From: an uncultured Flavobacteriales bacterium
GTDB taxonomy: Bacteria; Bacteroidota; Bacteroidia; Flavobacteriales_D; Crocinitomicaceae
Direction of reading: 5' to 3'
Length of the DNA: 64,000 nucleotides
Assembly: GCA_913054135.1 (NCBI GenBank)
Contig: CAJXJK010000007.1
Span: 1 to 64,000 of the forward strand
Shown: in pieces, positions 27,815 through 37,272 of the stretch
Layout: every line of letters starts with the position of its first letter
Numbering within the stretch: position 1 is the stretch's first letter
Translations under genes and position numbers: made by a program
The notes under the pieces: generated by a model
The model's input: the letters and a program-made list of their open reading frames with translations, nothing else
What the model was told of the DNA's origin: nothing
Database searches by the model: none

Positions 27815-28226
27815 AATTTAATTTTTTAGTAGAGTAAAGAACATTGAGTGATCTCTCAAAATTGCGTTCGAAAAGCACATCCTCCTTGACGAATTTTGTG
27901 GTTGCTTTAACCACTAAATCATCCATGTGGATTGGAGCAAATCGTTCGTAAGTGTGAACGATTGTAGCTGAGTTAAATTTACTTTTAAGTAGTCGTAAAT
28001 AATGCAATTCTTCTTGGTCATGAAAAGCTGACTCATTTGAAATTACTAGGGTTCTTTCTGGGATTGATATTTTCATTAGGTCCATTACATTAGCATAACT
28101 TTTGAGTACCCAATCTTGATCTGTCAGTGAAAAGAAGTTTTTTAGGATAAGTTTTGTTCTTGCCAATTTCTCCTCATTTCTTCCTACAACTACTACGTGT
28201 TGCCTTTTTTCATCCCTTCTGTTCAT
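27804..28226 (-). CDS. Degenerate receiver-like protein
   Basis: 140 residues with a receiver-like alternation of strands and helices: HVVVVGRNEEKLARTKLIL, TLVISNESAF, SATIVHTYE, TTKFVKEDVLF. Aligned by eye with the next gene, the acidic pair after strand 1 is absent (GRN) and the phosphoacceptor Asp is Ser (VISNE), while the KxFVKED lysine region is retained. It is therefore likely a pseudo-receiver that cannot take phosphate in the usual way. It is coupled to the canonical receiver (11-base overlap) and lies 32 bases after the hybrid kinase. It may act by binding a partner. The receiver assignment is my inference. Confidence 0.65.
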   Translation of the reverse strand: MNRRDEKRQHVVVVGRNEEKLARTKLILKNFFSLTDQDWVLKSYANVMDLMKISIPERTLVISNESAFHDQEELHYLRLLKSKFNSATIVHTYERFAPIHMDDLVVKATTKFVKEDVLFERNFERSLNVLYSTKKLNYGR

Positions 28227-28258
28227 GAGACAAAAGTAGTCCTCACTGTCACTTTAAT

Positions 28259-30937
28259 TCAATCAAAATCGATAAGTGGCTTTGAATTCCCGATAGACTG
28301 CGAGTTAAAGTTCGCTTGTTTGTCCTTTATATGCTGTATAGTGCCTTCTACTTCAATTATAAACTCATTGATTTCAGCTAGAGTTGCTGTTCCGTTTTCA
28401 ATTTTTTCTGCCTTTTGGTTGAGTTCTATAAATTCGAAAGTGATGAAAGAAGGTTTCATTTTATGTGCTGATTTTCTAATGATTTCTGAAGAGAGCAAGT
28501 CTTTTTCATTTTTCATTAAAATCAATTCTTGGCCAGTACTTTTCAAATAGATATCAAATAAAGTATTAACGAAATCGGCATCACCATCAGATAAATTGAT
28601 CAATGTTGGCATTTCGAGACTATTCCATTTTGAGGAAATAGATTTTTCATTTTTAGAAGAGGTGACCTGATGAAAAACCCTTCTTAGGTCATTGGTTTTA
28701 AATGGTTTAGAAATGAATCCGTTCATTCCTAGTTCGGCACATTTGAGTCTCTCTTCGTCAAGAACGTGTGCCGACATGGCGAAAATTGGCACATCAGAAA
28801 CTTCTCTGATTTTGGAGGTTGCGGTGTATCCATCCATGACAGGCATTTGGAGGTCCATTAAGATTATGTCTGGCCTGAATGATTCAAACATATCAAGGCC
28901 TTCTTGACCGTTTTTTGCAGAGCAAAAGTTGATACCTAAACCTTCCATCACTCTTTCATTTAGCAAGATGTTTACTTCATGGTCTTCACAAATCATAACT
29001 TTTAGCGAACTCAAATCAAGAGATTCTAAATTCACTGTTGCTGCTAATTCGGTTGATTGACTAATCTCAAGTGGGATGTCAATAGTGAAAGTGGAGCCTT
29101 TATGAATTGTAGATTCAACAGTTACACTTCCCCCCATTAAGTCACAAAGGTTTTTAACGATTGAAAGCCCTAAGCCCGTGCCTTGGTGTTTTCTTTGAAA
29201 ACTAGAATCAACTTGCGTGAAGTTATCAAAGATAATTGCGGCATTCTTTTTAGAAATACCCATGCCTGTATCATTTATTTCAAATGTACATGTGATGAAG
29301 TTATCACTTACGTTAGTGAAGGAGGTGGTTATAGTCACTCCCCCTTTGTTAGTAAACTTAATTGCGTTACTTACTATGTTATTTAGAACCTGACCGATCT
29401 TTACTTGATCACCGATAACAATTTTAGGTAATTCTGATGGGATGTTAATTTCTAAGCTGAGATTCTTGTCTTCTGCTTCTTGAGAGTATAAGGAATCTAC
29501 CTTATGAAGTAATTCGGCTAAATCAAAATTCTGTTTATTCACAGACATCTTGCCGGCTTCAATTTTAGTTAGATCTAGAATGTCATTGATAATGGACATC
29601 AGGTCTTCACCTGACTTTTGAATGATATTTATCCATTTAGATTGATCTTCATTTAGCTCACTTTGTTCTAGTATGTCTGTAAATCCAATAAGAGCGTTCA
29701 GTGGGGTTCTGATTTCATGACTCATGTTGGCTAAGAACTGAGATTTAAATTCAGCACTTTTTTCTGCTAGTTGTTTGGCTTCCTTAAGTTTTCTTTCAGT
29801 CTCTTTTCGTTGTGAAATGTCTTGGTAGAATATTAGGTTAGAAGGGGTGCCATTGAATTCAATCTCTGCAACAGAAATTTGAACCGGAATTGACTGCTTG
29901 TCGGATGTGTAAACAAAAGAGTCAAGCACGTCAATTTTTCCTTTCAAATAGAGGGCGTAATTTTTTTGAGAAGCTTCAAGGTGATCAGGCGGAATAGTGT
30001 CAAAAATACTCATCCCAATCATTTTTCCAGATTGATATTTATGAAGCTTTGAACAGGCTTCATTCAAATCGATAATCATGTTGTCAACTTTAGATTCTAC
30101 TAAGATTGGCACATCACTGTTCTCGAAAATTGATCTGAAGTTTTGTTCATTCTCCCGAATCTGTCTTTCTTGATGAATCCTTTCAGTGACTTCTCTAACA
30201 AAGAAAGTTGCCCCATTGATTTTGTCATTCGAAAGGATGGGTGTACACGAACATTCCAAGACAAAAGATCGATCTTCAACTTTATATTCATCAATTGATC
30301 TTGAGTTTTCTCCTTTTAAAGCTTTGTTATATAGCGTAAGCCATTTGTTCCTAAATTTTTCATCTAGACGTTTAAAGAAAGGTTCTCCTATTTTTAGAGG
30401 TGATAGGACATGTTGCTTTAAGTTGTTTTTAGCGACCTGGTTAATGATTAGCAAGTTTCCTTTAGCATCTACTGACCATATTCCATCACTTGTGTTGTCC
30501 AAGAAAGCTCTGGTGTTCGCATAGTTTTCATCCAGTCTTTTCTCTAGATCGTCTCTTAACTTATCCTCTTTTTTTCTTCTTTCTACATTCGTGATTTGTT
30601 TTTCTATTTCCCCAACACTTAAAAAGTCTTTAGCTATGAAATCAAATGCACCAAGTTTTAAACTTTCAACTGCATGTTTTACTTCAACTTTAGAGCTAAG
30701 AATAATCACCGGACTATCTTCAATGTTCAGGTTGTTTCTGATGAATTCGAGGGCAGTTCCGTCCGGCAGATTGAAATCACAAAAAATGATATCAAAATGT
30801 TGGTGAGAAATTATCTTAGAGGCTTCTGACAAAGATCTAACAGAAGTCAATGTTGAAGGTATTGAGCTTTTACTCAAGTGTCTTTTAAAAATTAAAAGAT
30901 CAGCTTCATCATTTTCAACATGTAAAACTCTTGTCAT
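28259..30937 (-). CDS. Hybrid histidine kinase (REC-PAS-PAS-HisKA-HATPase-REC-Hpt)
   Basis: 892 residues, no membrane segment, so a cytoplasmic kinase. Order: N-terminal receiver (1-120, Asp54 in IFCDFNLPDG), two PAS domains (~135-255 and ~262-380), HisKA with His407 in NMSHEIRTPLNALIGF, HATPase_c with N-box NIVSNAIKFTN and GTGLGLSIV, second receiver (~645-755, Asp695 in ILMDLQMPVMDG), and a C-terminal Hpt with His825 (KSAHKMKPSF). All phosphorelay residues are intact. The input receiver at the N-terminus suggests that it is itself controlled by another phosphodonor. It heads an operon with two small receiver proteins, which are the obvious Hpt targets. It is divergent from no gene; a tRNA lies upstream. 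Confidence 0.93.
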   Translation of the reverse strand: MTRVLHVENDEADLLIFKRHLSKSSIPSTLTSVRSLSEASKIISHQHFDIIFCDFNLPDGTALEFIRNNLNIEDSPVIILSSKVEVKHAVESLKLGAFDFIAKDFLSVGEIEKQITNVERRKKEDKLRDDLEKRLDENYANTRAFLDNTSDGIWSVDAKGNLLIINQVAKNNLKQHVLSPLKIGEPFFKRLDEKFRNKWLTLYNKALKGENSRSIDEYKVEDRSFVLECSCTPILSNDKINGATFFVREVTERIHQERQIRENEQNFRSIFENSDVPILVESKVDNMIIDLNEACSKLHKYQSGKMIGMSIFDTIPPDHLEASQKNYALYLKGKIDVLDSFVYTSDKQSIPVQISVAEIEFNGTPSNLIFYQDISQRKETERKLKEAKQLAEKSAEFKSQFLANMSHEIRTPLNALIGFTDILEQSELNEDQSKWINIIQKSGEDLMSIINDILDLTKIEAGKMSVNKQNFDLAELLHKVDSLYSQEAEDKNLSLEINIPSELPKIVIGDQVKIGQVLNNIVSNAIKFTNKGGVTITTSFTNVSDNFITCTFEINDTGMGISKKNAAIIFDNFTQVDSSFQRKHQGTGLGLSIVKNLCDLMGGSVTVESTIHKGSTFTIDIPLEISQSTELAATVNLESLDLSSLKVMICEDHEVNILLNERVMEGLGINFCSAKNGQEGLDMFESFRPDIILMDLQMPVMDGYTATSKIREVSDVPIFAMSAHVLDEERLKCAELGMNGFISKPFKTNDLRRVFHQVTSSKNEKSISSKWNSLEMPTLINLSDGDADFVNTLFDIYLKSTGQELILMKNEKDLLSSEIIRKSAHKMKPSFITFEFIELNQKAEKIENGTATLAEINEFIIEVEGTIQHIKDKQANFNSQSIGNSKPLIDFD

Positions 30938-31055
30938 AGTTGGGTTAATGAATTTGTGTTTTCATTTTTTTTAGATGAGCTTCACAGAAAACTCGATAAT
31001 TAAAGTTAGTCAATTTAAATTGATGAGTTAACCAAGTTGGAGGGGGGTAAAAACA

Positions 31056-31087
31056 AAAACCCGAAGCTTCCTTAAGCTTCGGGTTTT
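31056..31087 (-). terminator. Terminator of tRNA-Asp
   Basis: CCCGAAGCTT (31060-31069) pairs with AAGCTTCGGG (31074-31083) around a 4-base loop, with A/T tails on both sides. On the minus strand it is followed by a T-rich stretch. It lies ~45 bases downstream of the tRNA. Confidence 0.9.
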
Positions 31088-31131
31088 CTAGGTCTACAGC
31101 CATATAGACTTACTTTTTACTCAAACTGAGT

Positions 31132-31208
31132 TGGCGGTCTGGACGAGACTCGAACTCGCGACCCCCTGCGTGACAGGCAGGTATTCTAACCAACTGAACT
31201 ACCAAACC
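31132..31208 (-). tRNA. tRNA-Asp (anticodon GTC)
   Basis: The minus strand folds as a complete cloverleaf: acceptor GGTTTGG with CCAGACC, D-arm with AGTTGG, anticodon stem CCTGC/GCAGG flanking the loop with GTC, and T-arm with GTTCGAGTC. Discriminator G and an encoded CCA are present; the coordinates include the CCA. Confidence 0.96.
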
Positions 31209-31238
31209 AAAATTTTGCTTTCCTTTGAAAGCGGAGGC

Positions 31239-31270
31239 CAAAATTAAGTATTTTTTTGAATCGCGCAACA
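31239..31270 (-). promoter_or_regulatory. Promoter of tRNA-Asp
   Basis: On the minus strand, TGTTG (31270-31266), a 19-base spacer and TAATTTTG (31246-31239) match the Bacteroidota sigma-A pattern (TTG, 17-23 bases, TAnnTTTG) exactly. Transcription would start ~25 bases before the mature tRNA. Confidence 0.7.
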
Positions 31271-31284
31271 AAAAAATAAAATAA

Positions 31285-32211
31285 TTAAATTATTTTTTGT
31301 CGCTTAATGAGGTATTGTTGTAGGACGAATTCGACACCTTCTTGAATATCAGCATCAATGAAATCAATTTTGAACTGAGAACACTTCATTTTTAGTTCAG
31401 ACATTTTTTTCTCAACCTCAGCCTTATATGACTTTTTTAGCTCATTTGGTTGAAGTTTCACCTTTTCTCCGGTTTCTAAATCAATAAAAGTTGTTGGTTT
31501 GTTTGGGAAGTCAAAGTCAATTTCATGCTTCTTATCAGTCACATTAAAGAGTAGTACTTCGTGTTTGTTATGTTTGAGATGAAGAAAGGCGTCAGTGATA
31601 TCATCTAAAGATTCGGATGAAAAGAAGTCAGAGAAAATCACTATCAATGATCTCTTATGATTATTCTCAGCGACATTGTGAAGGATGTCTGTTAATTTGG
31701 TTGGCTTATTTAAGTTCACAGCTTGTTCACTCATTAACTGTTCTAATTCATGATAAATTCTTCTGTGATGAGAACTGGAAGTTTTCACTGCTGTGTCCAA
31801 TTTAATTTCGTCTGAGAATGCTGTTAGACCAACCCCATCTCTCTGTTTTTTGAGTATTTCAACCAATGACGCCATGGCGTATATAGAGAAACCAATTTTA
31901 TTTAGGGGGTATTCTTCGCTTAGTTCAGGAAAATACATAGAAGAAGACATGTCCAGGATCATTCTGCATCTTAAGTTAGTCTCTTCTTCGTACCGCTTAA
32001 CGAAAAGCTTATCAGTTTTTGCGAACAGTTTCCAATCAATGTGCTTAGTGCTCTCACCATTGTTATAGAGCCTGTGTTCGGCAAATTCAACCGAGAACCC
32101 ATGAAAAGGAGACCTGTGCATTCCTGTGATAAAACCTTCAACCACTTGCTTAGCAACAAACTCTAAGTTACCGAATTTGGCCAGTTCTTGTATGTCAATT
32201 TTACCGTACAT
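31285..32211 (-). CDS. DUF58 domain (vWA-like) protein
   Basis: A 308-residue cytoplasmic protein of the DUF58 family, with the family core FHGFSVEFAEHRLYNNGE, IDWKLFAKTDKLFVKRYEEET and a vWA-type metal site DMSSS. I use ATG 32211 rather than the GTG at 32220, which would add three residues. In many Bacteroidota, DUF58 genes lie next to a MoxR AAA+ ATPase and BatA/BatB genes and are thought to act with them in envelope stress or complex assembly. None of those genes is adjacent here, so this copy stands alone between tRNA-Asp and a divergent gene. Confidence 0.88.
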   Translation of the reverse strand: MYGKIDIQELAKFGNLEFVAKQVVEGFITGMHRSPFHGFSVEFAEHRLYNNGESTKHIDWKLFAKTDKLFVKRYEEETNLRCRMILDMSSSMYFPELSEEYPLNKIGFSIYAMASLVEILKKQRDGVGLTAFSDEIKLDTAVKTSSSHHRRIYHELEQLMSEQAVNLNKPTKLTDILHNVAENNHKRSLIVIFSDFFSSESLDDITDAFLHLKHNKHEVLLFNVTDKKHEIDFDFPNKPTTFIDLETGEKVKLQPNELKKSYKAEVEKKMSELKMKCSQFKIDFIDADIQEGVEFVLQQYLIKRQKII

Positions 32212-32279
32212 TCCTTTCACTAAAGATACTCATTTCCCTTATATTTTATATCTTTCATGAACTTATCTTTAAGTGATTT

Positions 32280-32657
32280 ATGATTAAAAATAAGACTGAG
32301 AAAAGAGAATGTTTGCATTGTGGTTCTGAATTATTCGGAAGACGCGATAAAAAGTATTGCTCAGATTATTGTAGATCAGGTGCTCATAATGAGCAAAATA
32401 GGGACTACTCAACTTATATGAGGAGGGTTAATAATATTCTAAGAAAGAATCGTAGAATTTTGGCCGAACATAACCCAAAAGGTAAGTCAAAGATTTCTGG
32501 TGCTGTGTTGATGGAACACGGCTTTAACTTTGCATATTTTACAAATGTTTATGAAACCAAGAAGGGTGGAAAGTATTACTTTTGCTATGACCAAGGTTAT
32601 ATTAAACTTGAAGATGGAACATATGCCTTGGTAGTTCGAGAATCATACGTCAAATGA
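32280..32657 (+). CDS. Small zinc-finger-like protein
   Basis: 125 residues with an N-terminal putative zinc site, C11-x2-C14 ... C27-x3-C31 ([20 protein letters not shown]), followed by a basic helix ([20 protein letters not shown]) and a small C-terminal beta part. The combination suggests a nucleic-acid or ribosome-associated protein, but I know no characterised member. It overlaps yidD by 4 bases (ATGA), so the two are co-translated. Confidence 0.7.
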   Translation: MIKNKTEKRECLHCGSELFGRRDKKYCSDYCRSGAHNEQNRDYSTYMRRVNNILRKNRRILAEHNPKGKSKISGAVLMEHGFNFAYFTNVYETKKGGKYYFCYDQGYIKLEDGTYALVVRESYVK

Positions 32658-32899
32658 GAAAAGTAATAAACTCAATTTTTATTTTTCCGGTGAAAATTTA
32701 TCAATGGGTAATTTCACCTATTTTTCCAGCAAGTTGTAGGTATAATCCAACTTGTAGTGGTTATATGATTACCGCTATTAAAGAATGGGGACCTTTAAAG
32801 GGAGGATGGATGGGATTGAAACGAATCGCTTCGTGTCATCCTTGGGGAGGAATGGGACACGACCCAGTACCAGAAAATCCAAAAAGAAAAAAAGATTAA
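32654..32899 (+). CDS. yidD: Membrane protein insertion efficiency factor YidD
   Basis: 81 residues with the full family pattern: [50 protein letters not shown] and GHDPVP. YidD is a small peripheral inner-membrane protein that helps YidC insert membrane proteins. In many bacteria it lies beside rnpA and yidC; here it instead follows a zinc-finger gene (ATGA overlap) and overlaps the convergent gene by 4 bases. Confidence 0.95.
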   Translation: MRKVINSIFIFPVKIYQWVISPIFPASCRYNPTCSGYMITAIKEWGPLKGGWMGLKRIASCHPWGGMGHDPVPENPKRKKD

Positions 32900-33330
32900 T
32901 AAGGGTAGAATTCTGCCATTTTCTTTCCTTCTGCTTTTGACTTAGGATTGAATGATGCCCATGATTTACCTTTTCTATACATCAAAGTTTTCTTCCCTAA
33001 GAATCCAGAAATTTTAAGCTTTGTTGCCTGCGCTAATTCGTAAATATACTTTTCGTCGTTATCTAATAGCTCTTTTAATTTACTCTCTAAGTCTTTCACA
33101 TCTGTAGCTTCGTTTTGAAGTTTTTTCAATCCTTCGTAAATCGTGAGTCCATCAAAATGAGAATGATTCTTAATTGTATCGAAAATAACGAACATCCCAA
33201 TTGATTTGGTCGGAACGACGAAGAAGTAATCTTTGGTGCACATAACGCAACTGTAAATTTGCTTCATTGGCATTTTTGAATTCATAGCCAAGGCGTCTTC
33301 AATAAATAATAATTCTCCGTTATTTTCCAT
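32896..33330 (-). CDS. Hypothetical protein
   Basis: 144 residues, no signal peptide or membrane helix; I do not recognise the family. The N-terminal half is beta-rich with [17 protein letters not shown], the middle is a charged helical stretch ([21 protein letters not shown]) and the C-terminus is basic. Its stop overlaps that of yidD by 4 bases on the opposite strand. Probably cytoplasmic. Confidence 0.65.
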   Translation of the reverse strand: MENNGELLFIEDALAMNSKMPMKQIYSCVMCTKDYFFVVPTKSIGMFVIFDTIKNHSHFDGLTIYEGLKKLQNEATDVKDLESKLKELLDNDEKYIYELAQATKLKISGFLGKKTLMYRKGKSWASFNPKSKAEGKKMAEFYPY

Positions 33331-33361
33331 GTTATAAGATTTTCAATGGTGAATATAGCAA

Positions 33362-33390
33362 TAAAAAAAGGGACACTTTCATGTCCCTTA
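33362..33390 (-). terminator. Terminator of the 34476-33410 pair
   Basis: AAGGGACA (33368-33375) pairs with TGTCCCTT (33382-33389) around a 6-base loop; on the minus strand it ends in a T-run. It lies 20 bases after the stop of the secreted-protein gene. Confidence 0.88.
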
Positions 33391-33409
33391 ATCTTGCCAT
33401 TTAGGTAAT

Positions 33410-33823
33410 TTATATTTTGGCAATTTTCTTTTTCTCTTCTTTTACAAAGTTGGTTAATGAAAGAAATTCATCTTCTGCATTCTTTTTCAAATAAGTGTCT
33501 TTGGTTTCCCAATTGACTTTGTAATCACAAAAGTGGTCTCTAGCACAGCCTTGAGCAAATGTTATGTTGCCGTATACCATATCACCTTTCGTTTCATCTT
33601 CATTTATGCGTTGAGAAAATCCAGAAGGACATCTGCTAAACATTTTTTCTTCATCAAAATGAACTAAGTCATTGAGTTCTGTGAAGACTTTCTCGCGCAT
33701 ATAGGTCCACATTTCTGAATTGGTTACTTTGTCATTGTCTTCTGTTGGTTCTTCTGATTGATTAAAGGAACTAAAGAGAGTTGCTGTTAGTGAGATACAG
33801 CCTAATAAAATTAACTTTTTCAT
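33410..33823 (-). CDS. Secreted hypothetical protein
   Basis: 137 residues with an N-terminal signal peptide (MKKLILLGCISLTATLFSSF). The mature part is acidic, with three cysteines (SRCPSG, QGCARDHFCDY) that may form disulfides or bind metal, and a lysine-rich tail. The family is not recognised. The gene overlaps the end of the DUF2306 gene by 4 bases (ATGA) and is followed by a terminator, so the two form a small operon. Confidence 0.65.
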   Translation of the reverse strand: MKKLILLGCISLTATLFSSFNQSEEPTEDNDKVTNSEMWTYMREKVFTELNDLVHFDEEKMFSRCPSGFSQRINEDETKGDMVYGNITFAQGCARDHFCDYKVNWETKDTYLKKNAEDEFLSLTNFVKEEKKKIAKI

Positions 33824-34476
33824 ATTTCTGATTTTTGAGATTTATTGATTGATAGATTTTTCTTGAACTTGAAATAGATGAATATCTCAATGAATAATAA
33901 GTTGATAATCCAGCTAAGCCATGCTGTGGATACAATTACAAAGTCTTCAGAAAAGGTGTTTGCAAAAGACATTGCGGGAACCAGAATTCTTAATGTTACT
34001 GCAGCAAAGGATAGTGCGAAACTTCTGTACATCCATTTTTGATGCTCAATAATGTTTCTTTGCTTTACCCTGATAATGGCCATTATGGTTGTGTAGAACC
34101 AAAGCCCACCCATGATTAAAAATGCAATGGTTGAAGATTGCCCTCCTTCGGCGTAAAAAGCCATGATTAAACCGGTAGGTGCTGCAAAAAGAAGAATTCC
34201 GTAAGCGTATATTTTGCCTATAGCTTTGTGAAGCTTGAGGTTCTTGTTTCTTATTTTTTCAATGAATTGAAACGGGCCGACCAGAATTATAGCCATTCCA
34301 CTAATTACATGAATGTAAAAAGTAGGTCTCCATATTGGGTCGAAAATCAAATCTCCTTTAACCAATAGAAAATTGATATCAGGTTTAAATGATAAATATT
34401 GCGCAGTGATATAGAAAAGGAGAATGGCAAAAAATGTCATTGTTAACCAGGCTATATTTTTAGAGATCTGTATCAC
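33820..34476 (-). CDS. DUF2306 family membrane protein
   Basis: 218 residues starting at GTG 34476. Six or seven hydrophobic helices are visible. The DUF2306 pattern is present: FYIHVISGMAIILVGPFQFIEKIRNKNLKLHKAIGKIY, with conserved histidines in HV and LHKAIG, and EHQKWMYRSFAL. The conserved His residues hint at haem or metal binding; function is not established. It is first in a two-gene operon. Confidence 0.85.
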   Translation of the reverse strand: MIQISKNIAWLTMTFFAILLFYITAQYLSFKPDINFLLVKGDLIFDPIWRPTFYIHVISGMAIILVGPFQFIEKIRNKNLKLHKAIGKIYAYGILLFAAPTGLIMAFYAEGGQSSTIAFLIMGGLWFYTTIMAIIRVKQRNIIEHQKWMYRSFALSFAAVTLRILVPAMSFANTFSEDFVIVSTAWLSWIINLLFIEIFIYFKFKKNLSINKSQKSEI

Positions 34477-34600
34477 TTGATGAATTACATTTTAAAACGA
34501 AAAAGGTTCACTTCCAACAAATTATAACCATGATTTAAATTTACAGGAAGTTTGCCCTTTTTCTAATTCGATAATACAGAGATTAAAATAAGTAACAAAA

Positions 34601-34630
34601 AAAATCCCAAAGCTTTCGCAATGGGATTTT
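34601..34630 (-). terminator. Terminator of dsbD
   Basis: AAAATCCCA (34601-34609) pairs with TGGGATTTT (34622-34630); on the minus strand it is followed by a T-run. It lies 20 bases after the dsbD stop codon. Confidence 0.88.
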
Positions 34631-34650
34631 TAAATGTATTGTTTTAGTGA

Positions 34651-37140
34651 TTATTTGGCAATTTCAAATTCAGGAACAATCAATGTTGCATCCTTTGCGC
34701 CTCCGAAAGCGGTTTTTCCTTTTTCAAGCCAAGCTTTAAAGGCGTCTGCATTACCGTGTGTTTGATAATTGGCCTTTCCTGAAATGTTATTTTCATTATG
34801 ATCAAGTATAACATACATTGGTTGAGTTACCTCTTGGTATTTCTCTATTTGCATATTCATCCACTTGTCTCCAATGGTTTCCATTACTTCTCCGTTTCTA
34901 TCTTTTTCTCCTTCGTATTGTTCAGCTATAGCACCTCTGTCATCTACATATAAAGATGCAATCACAAAGTCTTCAGCCATGATAGGGGAGATGTTTTCAT
35001 CTGCCCATACAAATTCTTCCATTTTTCTACAGTTTACGCATGCCCATCCGGTAAAGTCTACTAGTAAAGGTTTGTCAACTTCTTTTGCATATTCTAATGC
35101 TTCGTAGTAATCTCTAATTACATTAATACCATGACCGTGTGCGTGAGTTGATTCTGGCCAGTCATCTGACACTTCTGGGGCAGTTCCGTGGAATCCGTAA
35201 GGTGCTTCAGAGTAACTAATTGGAGGTGGGAAACCAGATATCCATTTCAATGGAGCTCCAAATAATCCTGGAATCAAATAGATAATGAATCCTAGGATGA
35301 TCATTGCAAACATTCCTCTACCCACTGAAAGTTTTTGCATTGGACTATCATGTGGGAATTGAATTTTACCTAAGAGATAGATGAAAAGCATTAAGAAAAC
35401 TCCGATCCAAATTGCCAAGAACATTTCTCTCTCTAAGAAGTGCCATTGCATAACTAAATCTGCATTTGACAAGAATTTCAATGCCAACGCAACTTCTATG
35501 AATCCAAGCACAACCTTAACTGTATTCAGCCATCCGCCAGATTGAGGTAAAGAATTAAGCCATCCAGGGAAGGCTGCAAATAACCCAAAAGGTAATGCTA
35601 ATGCTACTGAGAATCCGAGCATTGCAACAATTGGTCCTGAAATACCTCCTTGTGCTGATTGCACTAAAACTGATCCCACAATAGGTCCTGTACAAGAGAA
35701 TGAAACAAGTGCTAATGTGAACGCCATAAAGAAAATCCCAACAGTACCTCCTCTATCTGCTTGTTTGTCTGCCTTGTTTACCCAAGAGTTCGGTAGTGTA
35801 ATTTCGAATGCTCCAAAGAATGAAATTGCGAAAACAATGAAAAGAACAAAGAAGGTGATGTTAACCCATGGGTTTGTAGCCATAGCATTCAGAGCGTCGG
35901 CTCCCGCAAGTGATGCTACTAATACCCCAAGGATTACATAGATTGCAATAATAAATCCAGCATATAAAAAAGCTTTTCTGATTCCTTGAGCTTTCGTTTT
36001 TGACTGCTTTGTAAAAAATGAAACCGTCATTGGAATCATAGGGAAAACACATGGTGTAAGTAGTGCTAAGAAACCGCCAATGAATGACAGAAAGAATATT
36101 AACCACAATGAGTCTTTTTCGGTTCTTACCCCATTGTCTGACGCTTCATTCAGGTCAAATGCAAGTAACGAGCTTTCTGTATTGTGGAAATCGTTTTCAC
36201 AGCCCATCAAATAAAGATCAAGATTTCCTGTGAGGGTTGATAATTTATTGGTGTCCTTAACGGTAATGTTTTGTTGAATCACTACTTCGTATTTATATCC
36301 CATAGATTTTTCACCAATAATTTTATTGATTGTTGTAGTGTAATCTTCTTTTGAAGCAATATTGTCGTCGTCATTCAGTGTGAAAACTGACTTGTATCCT
36401 TCTGCATTATCAAAGGCGTACATTGCGAAGGTCGAGTCAATTTCAATGTTTACAGATAAGGTGTAATTCATCTTGTCTGTTCTCCAAGGATCAGAAACAC
36501 GTACTTTAACTGGGTCAAAAACATCAACGAATGATGCTCCTTCGCAAGTTGCTAGAGCCGCTAGTAATGTTGAGTCTGTTAGTGTTGAGTTGTTATCCGA
36601 AGCTATCGTAAGATTTTCGTCTTCAACTACGTCATTGTTACCTTCTTCAATATATGTACTGTTGCAATCTCCAGCTCCATTGCATTTGATCTCAACTTCT
36701 CTAAAGTCAGGAGGGAAGCAGGCTGTTTTACATGCCATAAACCCGTACTCTAGCTTTATTTTAAAGTCTTCTTTATTTTTTATTTTAATTCTTTGCTTAA
36801 ATCTTGCCTTTTCACCTGGGAAGTATTTCTCAGGGAATCCTTCGTTTTTATGTTCTTCTGCTCCGTATTCTCTTACTTTTCCTATCAGCTCATAGTCAGA
36901 GCTAGGTGCGAAAGTAAATTCAGTTGGATAAGCTACCGCACCATCAGGTTGAACTTGAGAATAGATATGCCAATGGTCTTTTTGCGTCACTGTCATATTA
37001 ATGAGGGCTTCGCAATTGTCTTCATAGGTAATAGAAAACTTCCAACTAATTACCTCATCTACCGAATTTGGCATTTCTTGTGAAAAAGAAAATGCTGAGG
37101 TGAAAGCAATGAGAAGTGTTAACAGAAGTCTTTTGAACAT
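34651..37140 (-). CDS. dsbD: Protein-disulfide reductase DsbD
   Basis: 829 residues, the three-part DsbD layout. A signal peptide (MFKRLLLTLLIAFTSAFSFS) leads to a periplasmic alpha domain with Cys137/Cys141 (FMACKTACFPPD). The central membrane domain has about eight helices with the redox cysteines in LLTPCVFPMIP and VSFSCTGPIVG. The C-terminal thioredoxin domain has Cys701/Cys704 in GWACVNCRKME. DsbD moves electrons from cytoplasmic thioredoxin across the membrane to reduce periplasmic disulfides and feed cytochrome c maturation. It is longer than the E. coli protein, through an enlarged N-terminal region. It is flanked by terminators on both sides and is probably monocistronic. Confidence 0.94.
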   Translation of the reverse strand: MFKRLLLTLLIAFTSAFSFSQEMPNSVDEVISWKFSITYEDNCEALINMTVTQKDHWHIYSQVQPDGAVAYPTEFTFAPSSDYELIGKVREYGAEEHKNEGFPEKYFPGEKARFKQRIKIKNKEDFKIKLEYGFMACKTACFPPDFREVEIKCNGAGDCNSTYIEEGNNDVVEDENLTIASDNNSTLTDSTLLAALATCEGASFVDVFDPVKVRVSDPWRTDKMNYTLSVNIEIDSTFAMYAFDNAEGYKSVFTLNDDDNIASKEDYTTTINKIIGEKSMGYKYEVVIQQNITVKDTNKLSTLTGNLDLYLMGCENDFHNTESSLLAFDLNEASDNGVRTEKDSLWLIFFLSFIGGFLALLTPCVFPMIPMTVSFFTKQSKTKAQGIRKAFLYAGFIIAIYVILGVLVASLAGADALNAMATNPWVNITFFVLFIVFAISFFGAFEITLPNSWVNKADKQADRGGTVGIFFMAFTLALVSFSCTGPIVGSVLVQSAQGGISGPIVAMLGFSVALALPFGLFAAFPGWLNSLPQSGGWLNTVKVVLGFIEVALALKFLSNADLVMQWHFLEREMFLAIWIGVFLMLFIYLLGKIQFPHDSPMQKLSVGRGMFAMIILGFIIYLIPGLFGAPLKWISGFPPPISYSEAPYGFHGTAPEVSDDWPESTHAHGHGINVIRDYYEALEYAKEVDKPLLVDFTGWACVNCRKMEEFVWADENISPIMAEDFVIASLYVDDRGAIAEQYEGEKDRNGEVMETIGDKWMNMQIEKYQEVTQPMYVILDHNENNISGKANYQTHGNADAFKAWLEKGKTAFGGAKDATLIVPEFEIAK

Positions 37141-37225
37141 AATTGTAGATTTTGAATTCCAAATTTAATAGAAAAGGCTAGATTAGAATATATCATATAC
37201 CCTTTACTCTTGAACTTCTAAAAAT

Positions 37226-37254
37226 AAAAAAAGCGACTCAAGGCCACTTTTTTT
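37226..37254 (-). terminator. Terminator between the 37273 gene and dsbD
   Basis: On the minus strand AGUGGC pairs with GUCGCU (two G-U pairs) around CUUGA, extended by an A-run on the 5' side and a T-run on the 3' side. Confidence 0.7.
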
Positions 37255-37272
37255 AACAATTATTTAAGATGA

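Noticed and set aside
28197-30806. Several plus-strand open frames of 60-117 codons opposite the hybrid kinase and receiver genes
   Set aside because: They lie wholly opposite well-supported kinase and receiver domains and show no domain content of their own.
31132-31208. tRNA-Asp as an integration site for a mobile element
   Set aside because: No integrase gene, no direct repeat of the tRNA 3' end and no change in gene type next to it were seen within the window.
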